Positions 1 to 5,011 of a DNA stretch of 5,011 nt are shown here, one piece after another. Every line of letters starts with the position of its first letter. Within the stretch, counting starts at the first letter, position 1. The stretch is from Gammaproteobacteria bacterium (GTDB taxonomy: Bacteria; Pseudomonadota; Gammaproteobacteria; Methylococcales; Methylomonadaceae). The translations under genes were made by a program, and so were the position numbers. The DNA lies in assembly GCA_024276805.1 (NCBI GenBank), contig JAJRWJ010000045.1:1-5011 (forward strand), given 5' to 3'. The notes under the pieces are model-generated. The model saw nothing but the letters and a program-made list of their open reading frames with translations, was not told where the DNA came from and did not search any database.

Positions 1-205
1 CGCCAATGCCGGCATGGCGGCGGGTTTGTATTTTACCGTATATCAACAGCGCGGCATGTGGCTGCACTGGACGGCGCTGGACAGAGCGGTCAATCTGGCA
101 ATAAGTGTTGGTGCCGCTGGGCTGGGTTATTTTCTTGTGCTCGGGCTGTTGGGGCTGCGTTTCCGGCATATTTCCGGAGACCGGGGGGACGCGCGTAAAT
201 CCTGA
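1..205 (+). CDS. murJ: Lipid II flippase MurJ (MviN), C-terminal fragment
   Basis: This is the 3' end of a gene that starts before the window. The frame opens at base 2 and gives 67 residues before a TGA at 203-205. The fragment has a hydrophobic tail of one helix (about residues 1-15), a short polar loop rich in Q, R, W and H, then a long helix (about residues 26-52, ending in the LVLGLLGLRF stretch) and a basic tail. This lines up from memory, without gaps of note, with the last two transmembrane helices of E. coli MurJ (ending in YFAALAVLGF). MurJ belongs to the MOP exporter superfamily and flips lipid II across the inner membrane for peptidoglycan synthesis. Its place directly before ribF supports the call, because murJ-ribF-ileS-lspA is a recurring order in Gammaproteobacteria such as Pseudomonas. 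No catalytic residues fall in this part, so the name rests on the helix pattern and the context. Confidence 0.82.
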   Translation, partial: ANAGMAAGLYFTVYQQRGMWLHWTALDRAVNLAISVGAAGLGYFLVLGLLGLRFRHISGDRGDARKS

Positions 206-223
206 AGGCAAAAGGATGCCTTC
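204..223 (+). other. Small stem-loop after murJ
   Basis: A 7-bp perfect stem (GAAGGCA at 204-210, TGCCTTC at 217-223) closes a 6-base loop and overlaps the last bases of the murJ stop codon. The following bases (GCAAAATC) contain no T run, so it is not a standard intrinsic terminator. It could weakly attenuate or stabilise the 3' end of a murJ transcript. The pairing is visible; any function is inference. Confidence 0.3.
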
Positions 224-260
224 GCAAAATCAACCCCGGGCGGCATGGCCCCTGAAAAAA

Positions 261-269
261 TGCTAAAAT
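261..269 (+). promoter_or_regulatory. Candidate extended -10 promoter element for ribF-ileS-lspA
   Basis: The bases TGCTAAAAT fit the extended -10 pattern (TG, one base, then a hexamer matching TATAAT at 5 of 6 positions). No convincing -35 hexamer lies 16-18 bases upstream, which is tolerated for extended -10 promoters. Transcription would start near 276 and give a leader of about 30 bases before the ribF ATG at 306. The spacer is only 100 bp, so read-through from murJ could also supply transcript. Confidence 0.33.
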
Positions 270-305
270 AGTCCACTTTTGCCTGCCAGGCCAGATAGAT
301 AACTG

Positions 306-1244
306 ATGCGTTTGATTCGGGGGACCACCCATTTGCAGCCGTTGCCGGATGGCTGCGTGCTCAGCATAGGCAACTTCGACGGCGTGCATCTGGGGCACCA
401 GGCGGTCATTGAGAAACTTGCCGAACAGGGCAGGAGGCTTGATCTGCCGGTGCTGCTGATGGTGTTCGAACCGCAGCCGCTGGAGTTTTTTTTGCAGGAC
501 AATGCGCCGTCGCGGCTGACCCGGCTGCGCGAAAAAATCATTCACCTGGCCAGATTGCCGGTGGATGGCGTGTTGATCATGCGCTTCGACCAGCAATTTG
601 CCGATTGTGATCCGGAGCGTTTCATCGAGGAGGTACTGGTCGATGCGCTACGGGTCAAATATCTGGTGGTGGGTGATGATTTTCACTTCGGCAAGGCGCG
701 GCGCGGTAATTTCGCCCTGCTCAGAGAGCATGGACGGCGGCATGGTTTTCAGGTCGAAGACACGCTGTCCTACCAGGTGGCAGGACAGCGTGTCAGCAGC
801 ACGATGATCAGGGATGCGCTGGGCGCCGGGAATCTGGCCCGGGCGGAGCAACTGCTGGGCCGTCCATATTCCGTCTGCGGGCGCGTGGTGCATGGTGAAA
901 AACGTGGTCGCCAACTTGGCTTTCCCACCGCCAATATACAGATGCAGCGTAAAAACACTCCCATCGAAGGTGTGTTTGCGGTGACCATGACCGGCGTCGA
1001 CGAGCGGGTGTTTGCCGGCGTCGCCAACGTCGGCGTCCGTCCTACCGTTGGCAATGCCGCCAGAGTGCTGCTGGAAACGCATTTGTTTGATTTCGACAGA
1101 GAAATTTATGATCATTATGTGGAAGTGCATTTCCGGGAAAAGATCAGAAGCGAGCAGCGGTTTCGCTCGGTGGATGAGCTCAAGGCGCAGATTGCGCGGG
1201 ATGTCGCCAGAGCCAGAACAATTCTTGCAGATTTTATTGATTGA
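306..1244 (+). CDS. ribF: Bifunctional riboflavin kinase / FAD synthetase RibF
   Basis: RibF phosphorylates riboflavin to FMN (EC 2.7.1.26) and adenylylates FMN to FAD (EC 2.7.7.2) in the cytoplasm. The 312-residue product matches the usual family length (E. coli 313). The N-terminal nucleotidyltransferase module (about 1-185) carries GNFDGVHLGH at residues 22-31, the RLTRLREK stretch, the VGDDFHFG motif and a VSSTMIR motif near residues 163-169. The C-terminal kinase module carries GRVVHG, GFPTAN at 205-210, the GVANVGVRPTVG stretch and a likely catalytic Glu at 257 in LLETHLFDF. The ATG at 306 gives MRLIRG, the same opening as E. coli MKLIRG. The ribosome-binding site is weak: only an AGG about 15 bases upstream. 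The gene holds a T8 run at 486-493 and a striking palindrome at 759-794. No FMN riboswitch is visible ahead of it. The stop lies 11 bases before the preferred ileS ATG, so the two are probably co-transcribed. Confidence 0.97.
   Translation: MRLIRGTTHLQPLPDGCVLSIGNFDGVHLGHQAVIEKLAEQGRRLDLPVLLMVFEPQPLEFFLQDNAPSRLTRLREKIIHLARLPVDGVLIMRFDQQFADCDPERFIEEVLVDALRVKYLVVGDDFHFGKARRGNFALLREHGRRHGFQVEDTLSYQVAGQRVSSTMIRDALGAGNLARAEQLLGRPYSVCGRVVHGEKRGRQLGFPTANIQMQRKNTPIEGVFAVTMTGVDERVFAGVANVGVRPTVGNAARVLLETHLFDFDREIYDHYVEVHFREKIRSEQRFRSVDELKAQIARDVARARTILADFID
759..794. repeat. 36-bp near-perfect palindrome inside ribF
   Basis: The arm GACACGCTGTCCT (759-771) is the exact reverse complement of AGGACAGCGTGTC (782-794), giving 13 contiguous base pairs. 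Inside the 10-base centre, CCA (773-775) can pair with TGG (778-780) after one A-C mismatch, so 16 pairs surround a tiny loop. In mRNA this would be a very stable hairpin. No T run follows, so it is not an intrinsic terminator. It encodes RibF residues 152-163 (DTLSYQVAGQRV), just before the VSST motif. Protein length here equals that of E. coli RibF, so it is not an inserted element. Confidence 0.9.
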
Positions 1245-1255
1245 GTTTAAAGAAG

Positions 1256-4081
1256 ATGGATTATAAGAAAACCCTGAATTTACCCAAAACCACGTTCCCT
1301 ATGAAAGCCAATCTGGCCCAGCGCGAACCGGAGCGGCTGAAAAAGTGGCGGGAAGCCGGCCTGTACCAGAAAATCCGGGCTGAACATGCCGGCCGGCCGA
1401 AGTTTATCCTGCATGATGGCCCTCCTTATGCCAATGGCGCGATCCATATCGGTCATGCCGTGAACAAGGTGTTGAAGGATATCATCATCAAGGCAAAGGG
1501 CCTGAGCGGCTATGATGCGCCCTATGTGCCAGGCTGGGATTGCCACGGCCTGCCGATCGAGCTGATGGTGGAAAAAAAGATCGGCAAGGCCGGCGTCAAG
1601 GTCGCTCCCGCCGAATTTCGCGCCGCATGCCGGGAATATGCCGGCAAGCAGGTTGAAATGCAGCGCGATGAGTTTATCCTGCTGGGGATCTTCGGCGATT
1701 GGGAGAATCCCTATCTGACCATGGATTATACATTTGAAGCGGACATTGTCCGGTCCTTCGGCAAAATCTGCAGCAAGGGCCACATCACCCAGGGCGCCAA
1801 ACCGGTGCACTGGTGCACCGACTGTGGATCGGCATTGGCCGAGGCCGAAGTGGAATACGAAGACAAGCGTTCCCCGGCCATCGATGTGCGTTTCACGGTC
1901 ATCGACCCTGCCGGGTTTTTTGCCCGCTGTCACCATGTTCCCGGTCATGAGGGTGAAGGTCCCCTGTCGATCGTCATCTGGACCACGACGCCCTGGACAT
2001 TGCCGGCCAATCAGGCGGTGGCATTGAATCCCGGCCTGGAATATGTCGCCGTACAGTGCAGCAATGACGGTCAACCGGAACGGCTGGTGGTTGCGGAGCT
2101 GCTGCTCAAGGACACCATGCTGCGCTATGGCATCGATGATTATCATGTGCTTGCCTATTGCAAGGGTGATGCCCTGGAACATTTGCTGCTGCAGCATCCT
2201 TTCTATGACCGGCAGGTTCCGGTCATTCTCGGCGATCATGTCACCACCGAAGCCGGCACCGGCGCCGTGCATACCGCTCCGGGTCATGGTCAGGACGACT
2301 ATGTCGTGGGTCAGAAATATGCGTTGCCGGTGGACAATCCGGTCGGCGGCAATGGGGTGTTTCTGGACAATACCGAAATCTTCGCCGGCGAACATGTGTT
2401 CACCGCCAACGCTCATGTTCTGGAAGTTCTGGCCGAGCGGGGCAAACTGGTTCATGAGGAGGCGATCGTACACAGTTACCCGCACTGCTGGCGGCACAAG
2501 ACCCCGATCATTTTCCGCGCCACGCCGCAATGGTTCATCGCCATGGATAAAAACCGGCTGCGCGAGCAGGCGCTGAACGAAATCAAACGGGTCGAGTGGA
2601 TTCCCGACTGGGGACAGGCGCGCATCGAAGGCATGGTGGAAAAGCGCCCGGACTGGTGTATTTCCCGGCAACGCAACTGGGGCGTGCCGATTGCACTGTT
2701 TGTGCACAAACAAAGCGGCGAATTGCATCCCCGCACCGCGGAGCTGATCGAGCAGGTGGCATCGCGCATCGAACAGCAGGGCATCGAGGCCTGGTTTGCC
2801 CTGGATCCCGAAGAACTGCTGGGTGACGAAGCCGAGGATTATCAGAAAATACAGGATACACTGGATGTCTGGTTCGATTCCGGCGTGACCCACGCCTGTG
2901 TGCTGGACAACCGCGAGCAATTGCAGTTCCCCGCCGATCTGTATCTGGAGGGCTCCGATCAGCATCGCGGCTGGTTCCAGTCCTCGTTACTGGCTTCGGT
3001 GGCGATGAACGATGTCGCGCCTTACAAGGCCGTGTTGACCCATGGCTTCACGGTCGATGCCGAGGGCAGGAAGATGTCCAAGTCGCGGGGCAATGTGGTC
3101 GCCCCGCAGACCATCATGAAAACGCTGGGCGCCGATGTGCTGCGGCTGTGGGTTGCGGCGACCGATTATCGTGGGGAAATGAATGTCTCCGAGGAGATTC
3201 TCAAGCGCATTGCCGACGGCTATCGTCGCCTGCGCAATACCTCCCGTTTCCTGCTGGCCAATCTGCATGGCTTCGACCCTGAACGGCATAGCGTCGATGC
3301 TGCTGACATGCTCGCCCTGGACTGCTGGGTGGTGGACAGAGCCTTTGCCCTGCAGCAGGAAGTAATCGCTGCCTATGACAATTATCAGTTTCATCAGGTC
3401 TATCAGAAAGTACATCATTTTTGCGCCATCGATCTGGGCAGTTTCTATCTGGACATCATCAAGGACCGTCAGTATACCGCCCAGGAAGAAAGTCTGGCGC
3501 GGCGCTCCACGCAAACCGCGATGTACCATGTCTTGCAGGCGCTGGTTCCGTGGCTGGCGCCAATTATCAGCTATACCGCCGATGAAGTCTGGCAGTACCT
3601 TCCAGGCCAGCACGGCAGCTCGGTTTTCCTGCAGCAGTGGTATGACGGGCTGTTTCAGCTGCGCGACGACGAGACTTTCAATCGTGATTTCTGGAACCAG
3701 GTCATGCAGGCACGGGAAGCGGTCAGCAAGGAGCTGGAACAGGCACGCAAGGCGGGGGTCATCGGCGGTTCGCTGGAAGCCGAAGTGGAATTGTACTGCG
3801 ACCCGGAATATGCCGAACTGTTGAACAAGCTGGAAGGTGAGCTGCATTTTGTGCTGATTACCTCCAGCGCATCGGTGATGGCCATGCAGTTTTGTCCCGA
3901 CGATGCACTGAACACCGCATTGCCGGGCATCAGGATCAGAGTCGCGGCATCGGAGCAACCCAAATGCGTGCGCTGCTGGCATCATCGCCATGATGTCGGT
4001 GAGCACCCGGAACACCCGCAGTTGTGTGGCCGCTGTGTGGAAAATGTCATTGGCGAAGGGGAAGTCAGGCGCTTCGCCTGA
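1256..4081 (+). CDS. ileS: Isoleucyl-tRNA synthetase IleS (class I, bacterial type)
   Basis: IleS charges tRNA-Ile with isoleucine in the cytoplasm (EC 6.1.1.5) and hydrolyses mischarged Val-tRNA-Ile. The 941-residue product is close to E. coli (938). Motifs in order: HIGH at 64-67, GWDCHGLPIE ending at 102, the CP1 editing domain (roughly 190-400) with TTTPWT at 243-248 and GTGAVHTAPGHGQDDY with Asp 347/348, DWCISRQR from 466, DTLDVWFDSG, GSDQHRGWF, KMSKS at 606-610, a helical anticodon-binding region, and a C-terminal zinc ribbon with Cys 904, 907, 924 and 927. All key residues are intact. I chose the ATG at 1256 because it gives MDYKKTLNL, matching E. coli MSDYKSTLNL. A TTG at 1241, overlapping the ribF stop, would add five residues but has no ribosome-binding site. 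For the ATG, the AAAGAAG next to it is too close and TGAG at 1242-1245 is only a weak fit, so translational coupling to ribF is plausible. lspA follows after 12 bases. Confidence 0.98.
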   Translation: MDYKKTLNLPKTTFPMKANLAQREPERLKKWREAGLYQKIRAEHAGRPKFILHDGPPYANGAIHIGHAVNKVLKDIIIKAKGLSGYDAPYVPGWDCHGLPIELMVEKKIGKAGVKVAPAEFRAACREYAGKQVEMQRDEFILLGIFGDWENPYLTMDYTFEADIVRSFGKICSKGHITQGAKPVHWCTDCGSALAEAEVEYEDKRSPAIDVRFTVIDPAGFFARCHHVPGHEGEGPLSIVIWTTTPWTLPANQAVALNPGLEYVAVQCSNDGQPERLVVAELLLKDTMLRYGIDDYHVLAYCKGDALEHLLLQHPFYDRQVPVILGDHVTTEAGTGAVHTAPGHGQDDYVVGQKYALPVDNPVGGNGVFLDNTEIFAGEHVFTANAHVLEVLAERGKLVHEEAIVHSYPHCWRHKTPIIFRATPQWFIAMDKNRLREQALNEIKRVEWIPDWGQARIEGMVEKRPDWCISRQRNWGVPIALFVHKQSGELHPRTAELIEQVASRIEQQGIEAWFALDPEELLGDEAEDYQKIQDTLDVWFDSGVTHACVLDNREQLQFPADLYLEGSDQHRGWFQSSLLASVAMNDVAPYKAVLTHGFTVDAEGRKMSKSRGNVVAPQTIMKTLGADVLRLWVAATDYRGEMNVSEEILKRIADGYRRLRNTSRFLLANLHGFDPERHSVDAADMLALDCWVVDRAFALQQEVIAAYDNYQFHQVYQKVHHFCAIDLGSFYLDIIKDRQYTAQEESLARRSTQTAMYHVLQALVPWLAPIISYTADEVWQYLPGQHGSSVFLQQWYDGLFQLRDDETFNRDFWNQVMQAREAVSKELEQARKAGVIGGSLEAEVELYCDPEYAELLNKLEGELHFVLITSSASVMAMQFCPDDALNTALPGIRIRVAASEQPKCVRCWHHRHDVGEHPEHPQLCGRCVENVIGEGEVRRFA
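2697..2712. repeat. Perfect 16-bp palindrome inside ileS
   Basis: TGTTTGTGCACAAACA is identical to its own reverse complement over all 16 bases. It encodes the conserved LFVHK segment of IleS plus the next residue. The symmetric, spacer-free form resembles a binding site for a dimeric regulator in shape, but part of the symmetry is forced by the conserved protein sequence. No matching second copy was noticed in the window. Confidence 0.85.
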
Positions 4082-4083
4082 TT
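4063..4083 (+). other. Stem-loop spanning the ileS stop codon
   Basis: TCAGGCG (4065-4071) pairs perfectly with CGCCTGA (4075-4081) around a CTT loop. One G-T wobble and one A-T pair extend the stem to 9 bp (4063-4083). The right arm contains the ileS TGA (4079-4081), and the lspA ribosome-binding site CGGAG (4084-4088) begins right after it. No T run follows, so it is unlikely to terminate transcription. It could separate ileS and lspA expression or protect a processed 3' end; that is inference. Confidence 0.45.
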
Positions 4084-4093
4084 CGGAGCGGCT

Positions 4094-4573
4094 ATGTTGA
4101 AATGGTTGTGGCTTTCCGTCCTGGTCGTGGCCATGGACCAGGCAAGCAAGCAGGTCATCGCGGCATCCATGTCGCTGTACGATTCCCTGGCCGTGGTTCC
4201 CTTTTTGCGTCTGACCTATGTACACAACAGCGGTGCGGCGTTCAGCTTGCTCAGTGATGCGGGCGGCTGGCAACGCTGGCTGTTTGCCGGGCTGGCCATC
4301 GTGATTGGCGGCGGCATAGGCATCTGGCTGGGTAGACTGGAAAAGCGGCAGAAGTTGCTGGCCGTGTCCCTGGCGCTGATTCTGGGCGGCGCGGTGGGGA
4401 ACCTGATCGATCGGCTGATGTATGGCTATGTGATCGATTTTATCGATGTCTATTATCGATCCTGGCATTGGCCGGCATTCAATGTCGCCGATACCGCGAT
4501 CAGTATCGGTGTCGTGCTGATGCTGCTGGATTCCCTGTTGGATGCCCGGCGCGAAGAGGAACGGGCGGACTGA
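4094..4573 (+). CDS. lspA: Lipoprotein signal peptidase LspA (signal peptidase II)
   Basis: LspA is the inner-membrane aspartyl protease (EC 3.4.23.36) that cuts the signal peptide from diacylglyceryl-modified prolipoproteins before the lipobox cysteine. The 159-residue product has the family's usual size and four hydrophobic segments (about 4-23, 61-80, 87-105, 134-150). Conserved residues are all visible: Asp 15 in AMDQASK, Asn 45 in HNSGAAFS, Asn 103 and Arg 107 in GNLIDR, Asp 115 in YVIDF, Asn 130 and Asp 133 in FNVAD. By comparison with the Pseudomonas aeruginosa and Staphylococcus aureus enzymes, Asp 115 and Asp 133 form the catalytic pair. The ATG at 4094 has a good ribosome-binding site, CGGAG at 4084-4088, five bases upstream. 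It lies 12 bases after ileS, consistent with one operon. In E. coli and Pseudomonas fkpB and ispH follow lspA; here a convergent ampD does instead, so lspA is probably the last gene of the transcript. Confidence 0.97.
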   Translation: MLKWLWLSVLVVAMDQASKQVIAASMSLYDSLAVVPFLRLTYVHNSGAAFSLLSDAGGWQRWLFAGLAIVIGGGIGIWLGRLEKRQKLLAVSLALILGGAVGNLIDRLMYGYVIDFIDVYYRSWHWPAFNVADTAISIGVVLMLLDSLLDARREEERAD

Positions 4574-4590
4574 AGGAACAACAACCGCAG

Positions 4591-4616
4591 GGTGCATGAG
4601 CATAGCGTCATGCGCC
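4591..4616. terminator. Stem-loop between convergent lspA and ampD, possible terminator
   Basis: GGTGCATGA (4591-4599) pairs with TCATGCGCC (4608-4616) around an 8-base loop, giving 9 bp with one G-T wobble. CCGC (4585-4588) and GCGG (4626-4629) could add an outer stem. It begins 18 bases after the lspA stop and lies 40 bases beyond the ampD stop, the expected place for transcript ends of two converging genes. Neither side has a strong T run. The minus-strand side continues into CTGCGGTTGTTGTTCC, which is only moderately T-rich, so efficiency as an intrinsic terminator is doubtful. Confidence 0.4.
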
Positions 4617-4655
4617 ACTTCATGAGCGGAGAGTATATAAGCGCAACAGTGCATG

Positions 4656-5011
4656 TTACAGCAGCAAAAAAAGTCTGCGCCAGTCAAACGATGTGCCGGG
4701 ATCGGTCTTGCGTCCCGGAGCGATGTCGCTGTGTCCGGTGATGCGTGATTTCGACAATCCAGGGTAATGCTCCAGCAGCGCCTTGATCAGCGAGGCCAGT
4801 TGCTGATATTGTCGATCGGTATAGGCTGTTGTTTCCGTGCCCTGCAGTTCTATGCCGATGGAAAAATCGTTGCATCTGCTCCTGCCGGCATAGCTCGACT
4901 GGCCGGCATGCCAGGCGCGCTTGTCGAAGGGGACATATTGGCTGATGATGCCCTGGCGGTTGATCAGAATATGCGCGGAAACCTTCAGACGGGCTATGTT
5001 GCTGAAATAAC
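4656..5011 (-). CDS. ampD: 1,6-anhydro-N-acetylmuramyl-L-alanine amidase AmpD, C-terminal part
   Basis: AmpD is a cytoplasmic zinc amidase that removes the stem peptide from 1,6-anhydromuropeptides during peptidoglycan recycling. In species with AmpR and AmpC its loss induces beta-lactamase. The gene runs leftward, ends at TAA (4658-4656) and leaves the window at 5011. The visible part is 117 residues, beginning YFSNIARLKVSAH. It closely follows E. coli AmpD (183 residues): SQYVPFDKRAWHAG, RCNDFSIGIELQGT, AYTDRQYQQLA and GHSDIAPGRKTDPG. The zinc and catalytic residues equivalent to His154, Lys162 and Asp164 of the Citrobacter enzyme are at 4731-4733, 4707-4709 and 4701-4703. The Glu in IGIEL is at 4848-4850. 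The first zinc ligand (His34 equivalent) and the start lie outside the window. The tail is short (FDWRRLFLLL) and is coded in part by a T7 run. No ampR, ampC or ampE is visible. Confidence 0.96.
   Translation of the reverse strand, partial: YFSNIARLKVSAHILINRQGIISQYVPFDKRAWHAGQSSYAGRSRCNDFSIGIELQGTETTAYTDRQYQQLASLIKALLEHYPGLSKSRITGHSDIAPGRKTDPGTSFDWRRLFLLL

Noticed and set aside
206..305. FMN riboswitch ahead of a flavin gene
   Set aside because: The spacer is only 100 bases and shows no recognisable RFN-element conserved segments. FMN riboswitches usually precede riboflavin synthesis or transport genes rather than ribF in this cluster.
90..596. Minus-strand open frame across the murJ end, the spacer and the ribF start
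   Set aside because: It overlaps clear coding sequence on the other strand, and its translation is unrecognisable and shadow-like.
1023..1052. 7-bp inverted repeat GCCAACG/CGTTGGC in ribF
   Set aside because: The 16-base loop makes it weak, and it falls in the conserved GVANVGVRPTVG coding segment.
2083..2090. Chi sequence GCTGGTGG within ileS
   Set aside because: A single 8-mer is expected by chance in GC-rich coding sequence, and its relevance outside enteric bacteria is unknown.
2381..2392. 12-bp palindrome TTCGCCGGCGAA in ileS
   Set aside because: It is short, GC-rich and made of common codons. Several palindromes of this size are unsurprising in this composition.
1280..2965. Long minus-strand open frame of 561 codons opposite ileS
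   Set aside because: It lies wholly antisense to an unambiguous ileS. Its translation has no recognisable domain, and such frames arise from the codon bias of GC-rich genes.
4406..4460. Four ATCGAT sites within 55 bases of lspA
   Set aside because: Three are Ile-Asp codon pairs (LIDR, VIDF, FIDV) required by the conserved LspA sequence, and the fourth falls in Tyr-Arg codons, so no separate signal is needed.
4633..4640. GTATATAA as a -10 promoter element in the lspA-ampD spacer
   Set aside because: No -35 partner is found at a sensible distance on either strand. A plus-strand start here would only read antisense into ampD.
2987..4687. Long minus-strand open frame of 566 codons opposite ileS and lspA
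   Set aside because: It starts inside ampD in the wrong frame and runs antisense through two well-supported genes. Its composition is rich in Gln, His and Ala without a domain, as expected of a shadow frame.
4984..4993. Near match (9 of 10) to the Neisseria DNA uptake sequence on the minus strand
   Set aside because: It has one mismatch, occurs once, and is explained by the conserved ARLK codons of AmpD. The gene content does not point to Neisseria.

Overview
The window is a compact stretch of bacterial chromosome carrying conserved housekeeping and cell-envelope genes. On the plus strand it reads murJ (3' end only) - ribF - ileS - lspA. A convergent minus-strand ampD (3' part only) closes the right edge. 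The gene order murJ-ribF-ileS-lspA, the close resemblance of RibF, IleS and AmpD to their Escherichia coli relatives, and the moderately high GC content point to a Gammaproteobacterium. I cannot assign a genus. I see no phage, insertion sequence, CRISPR array, tRNA or rRNA.

Layout: positions 1-205 hold the last 67 codons of the lipid II flippase MurJ, covering its final two membrane helices. Next is a 100-bp spacer with a small hairpin and a candidate extended -10 promoter. ribF (306-1244) encodes the bifunctional riboflavin kinase/FAD synthetase. After 11 bases comes ileS (1256-4081), isoleucyl-tRNA synthetase, with all signature motifs present. After 12 bases comes lspA (4094-4573), prolipoprotein signal peptidase. 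An 82-bp convergent spacer holds a 9-bp stem-loop. The last 356 bases are the 3' two-thirds of ampD on the minus strand.

The tight spacing suggests ribF, ileS and lspA are co-transcribed, as in E. coli. They supply flavin cofactors, charged tRNA-Ile and lipoprotein maturation. murJ, lspA and ampD share an envelope theme: lipid II export, lipoprotein processing and muropeptide recycling. The downstream part of the usual E. coli/Pseudomonas cluster (fkpB-ispH) does not follow lspA here.

I found no undescribed multi-gene system. The most unusual signal is a 36-bp near-perfect palindrome inside the ribF coding sequence (759-794, arms of 13 perfectly paired bases). Next are a perfect 16-bp palindrome inside ileS (2697-2712) and a stem-loop that contains the ileS stop codon just before the lspA ribosome-binding site.
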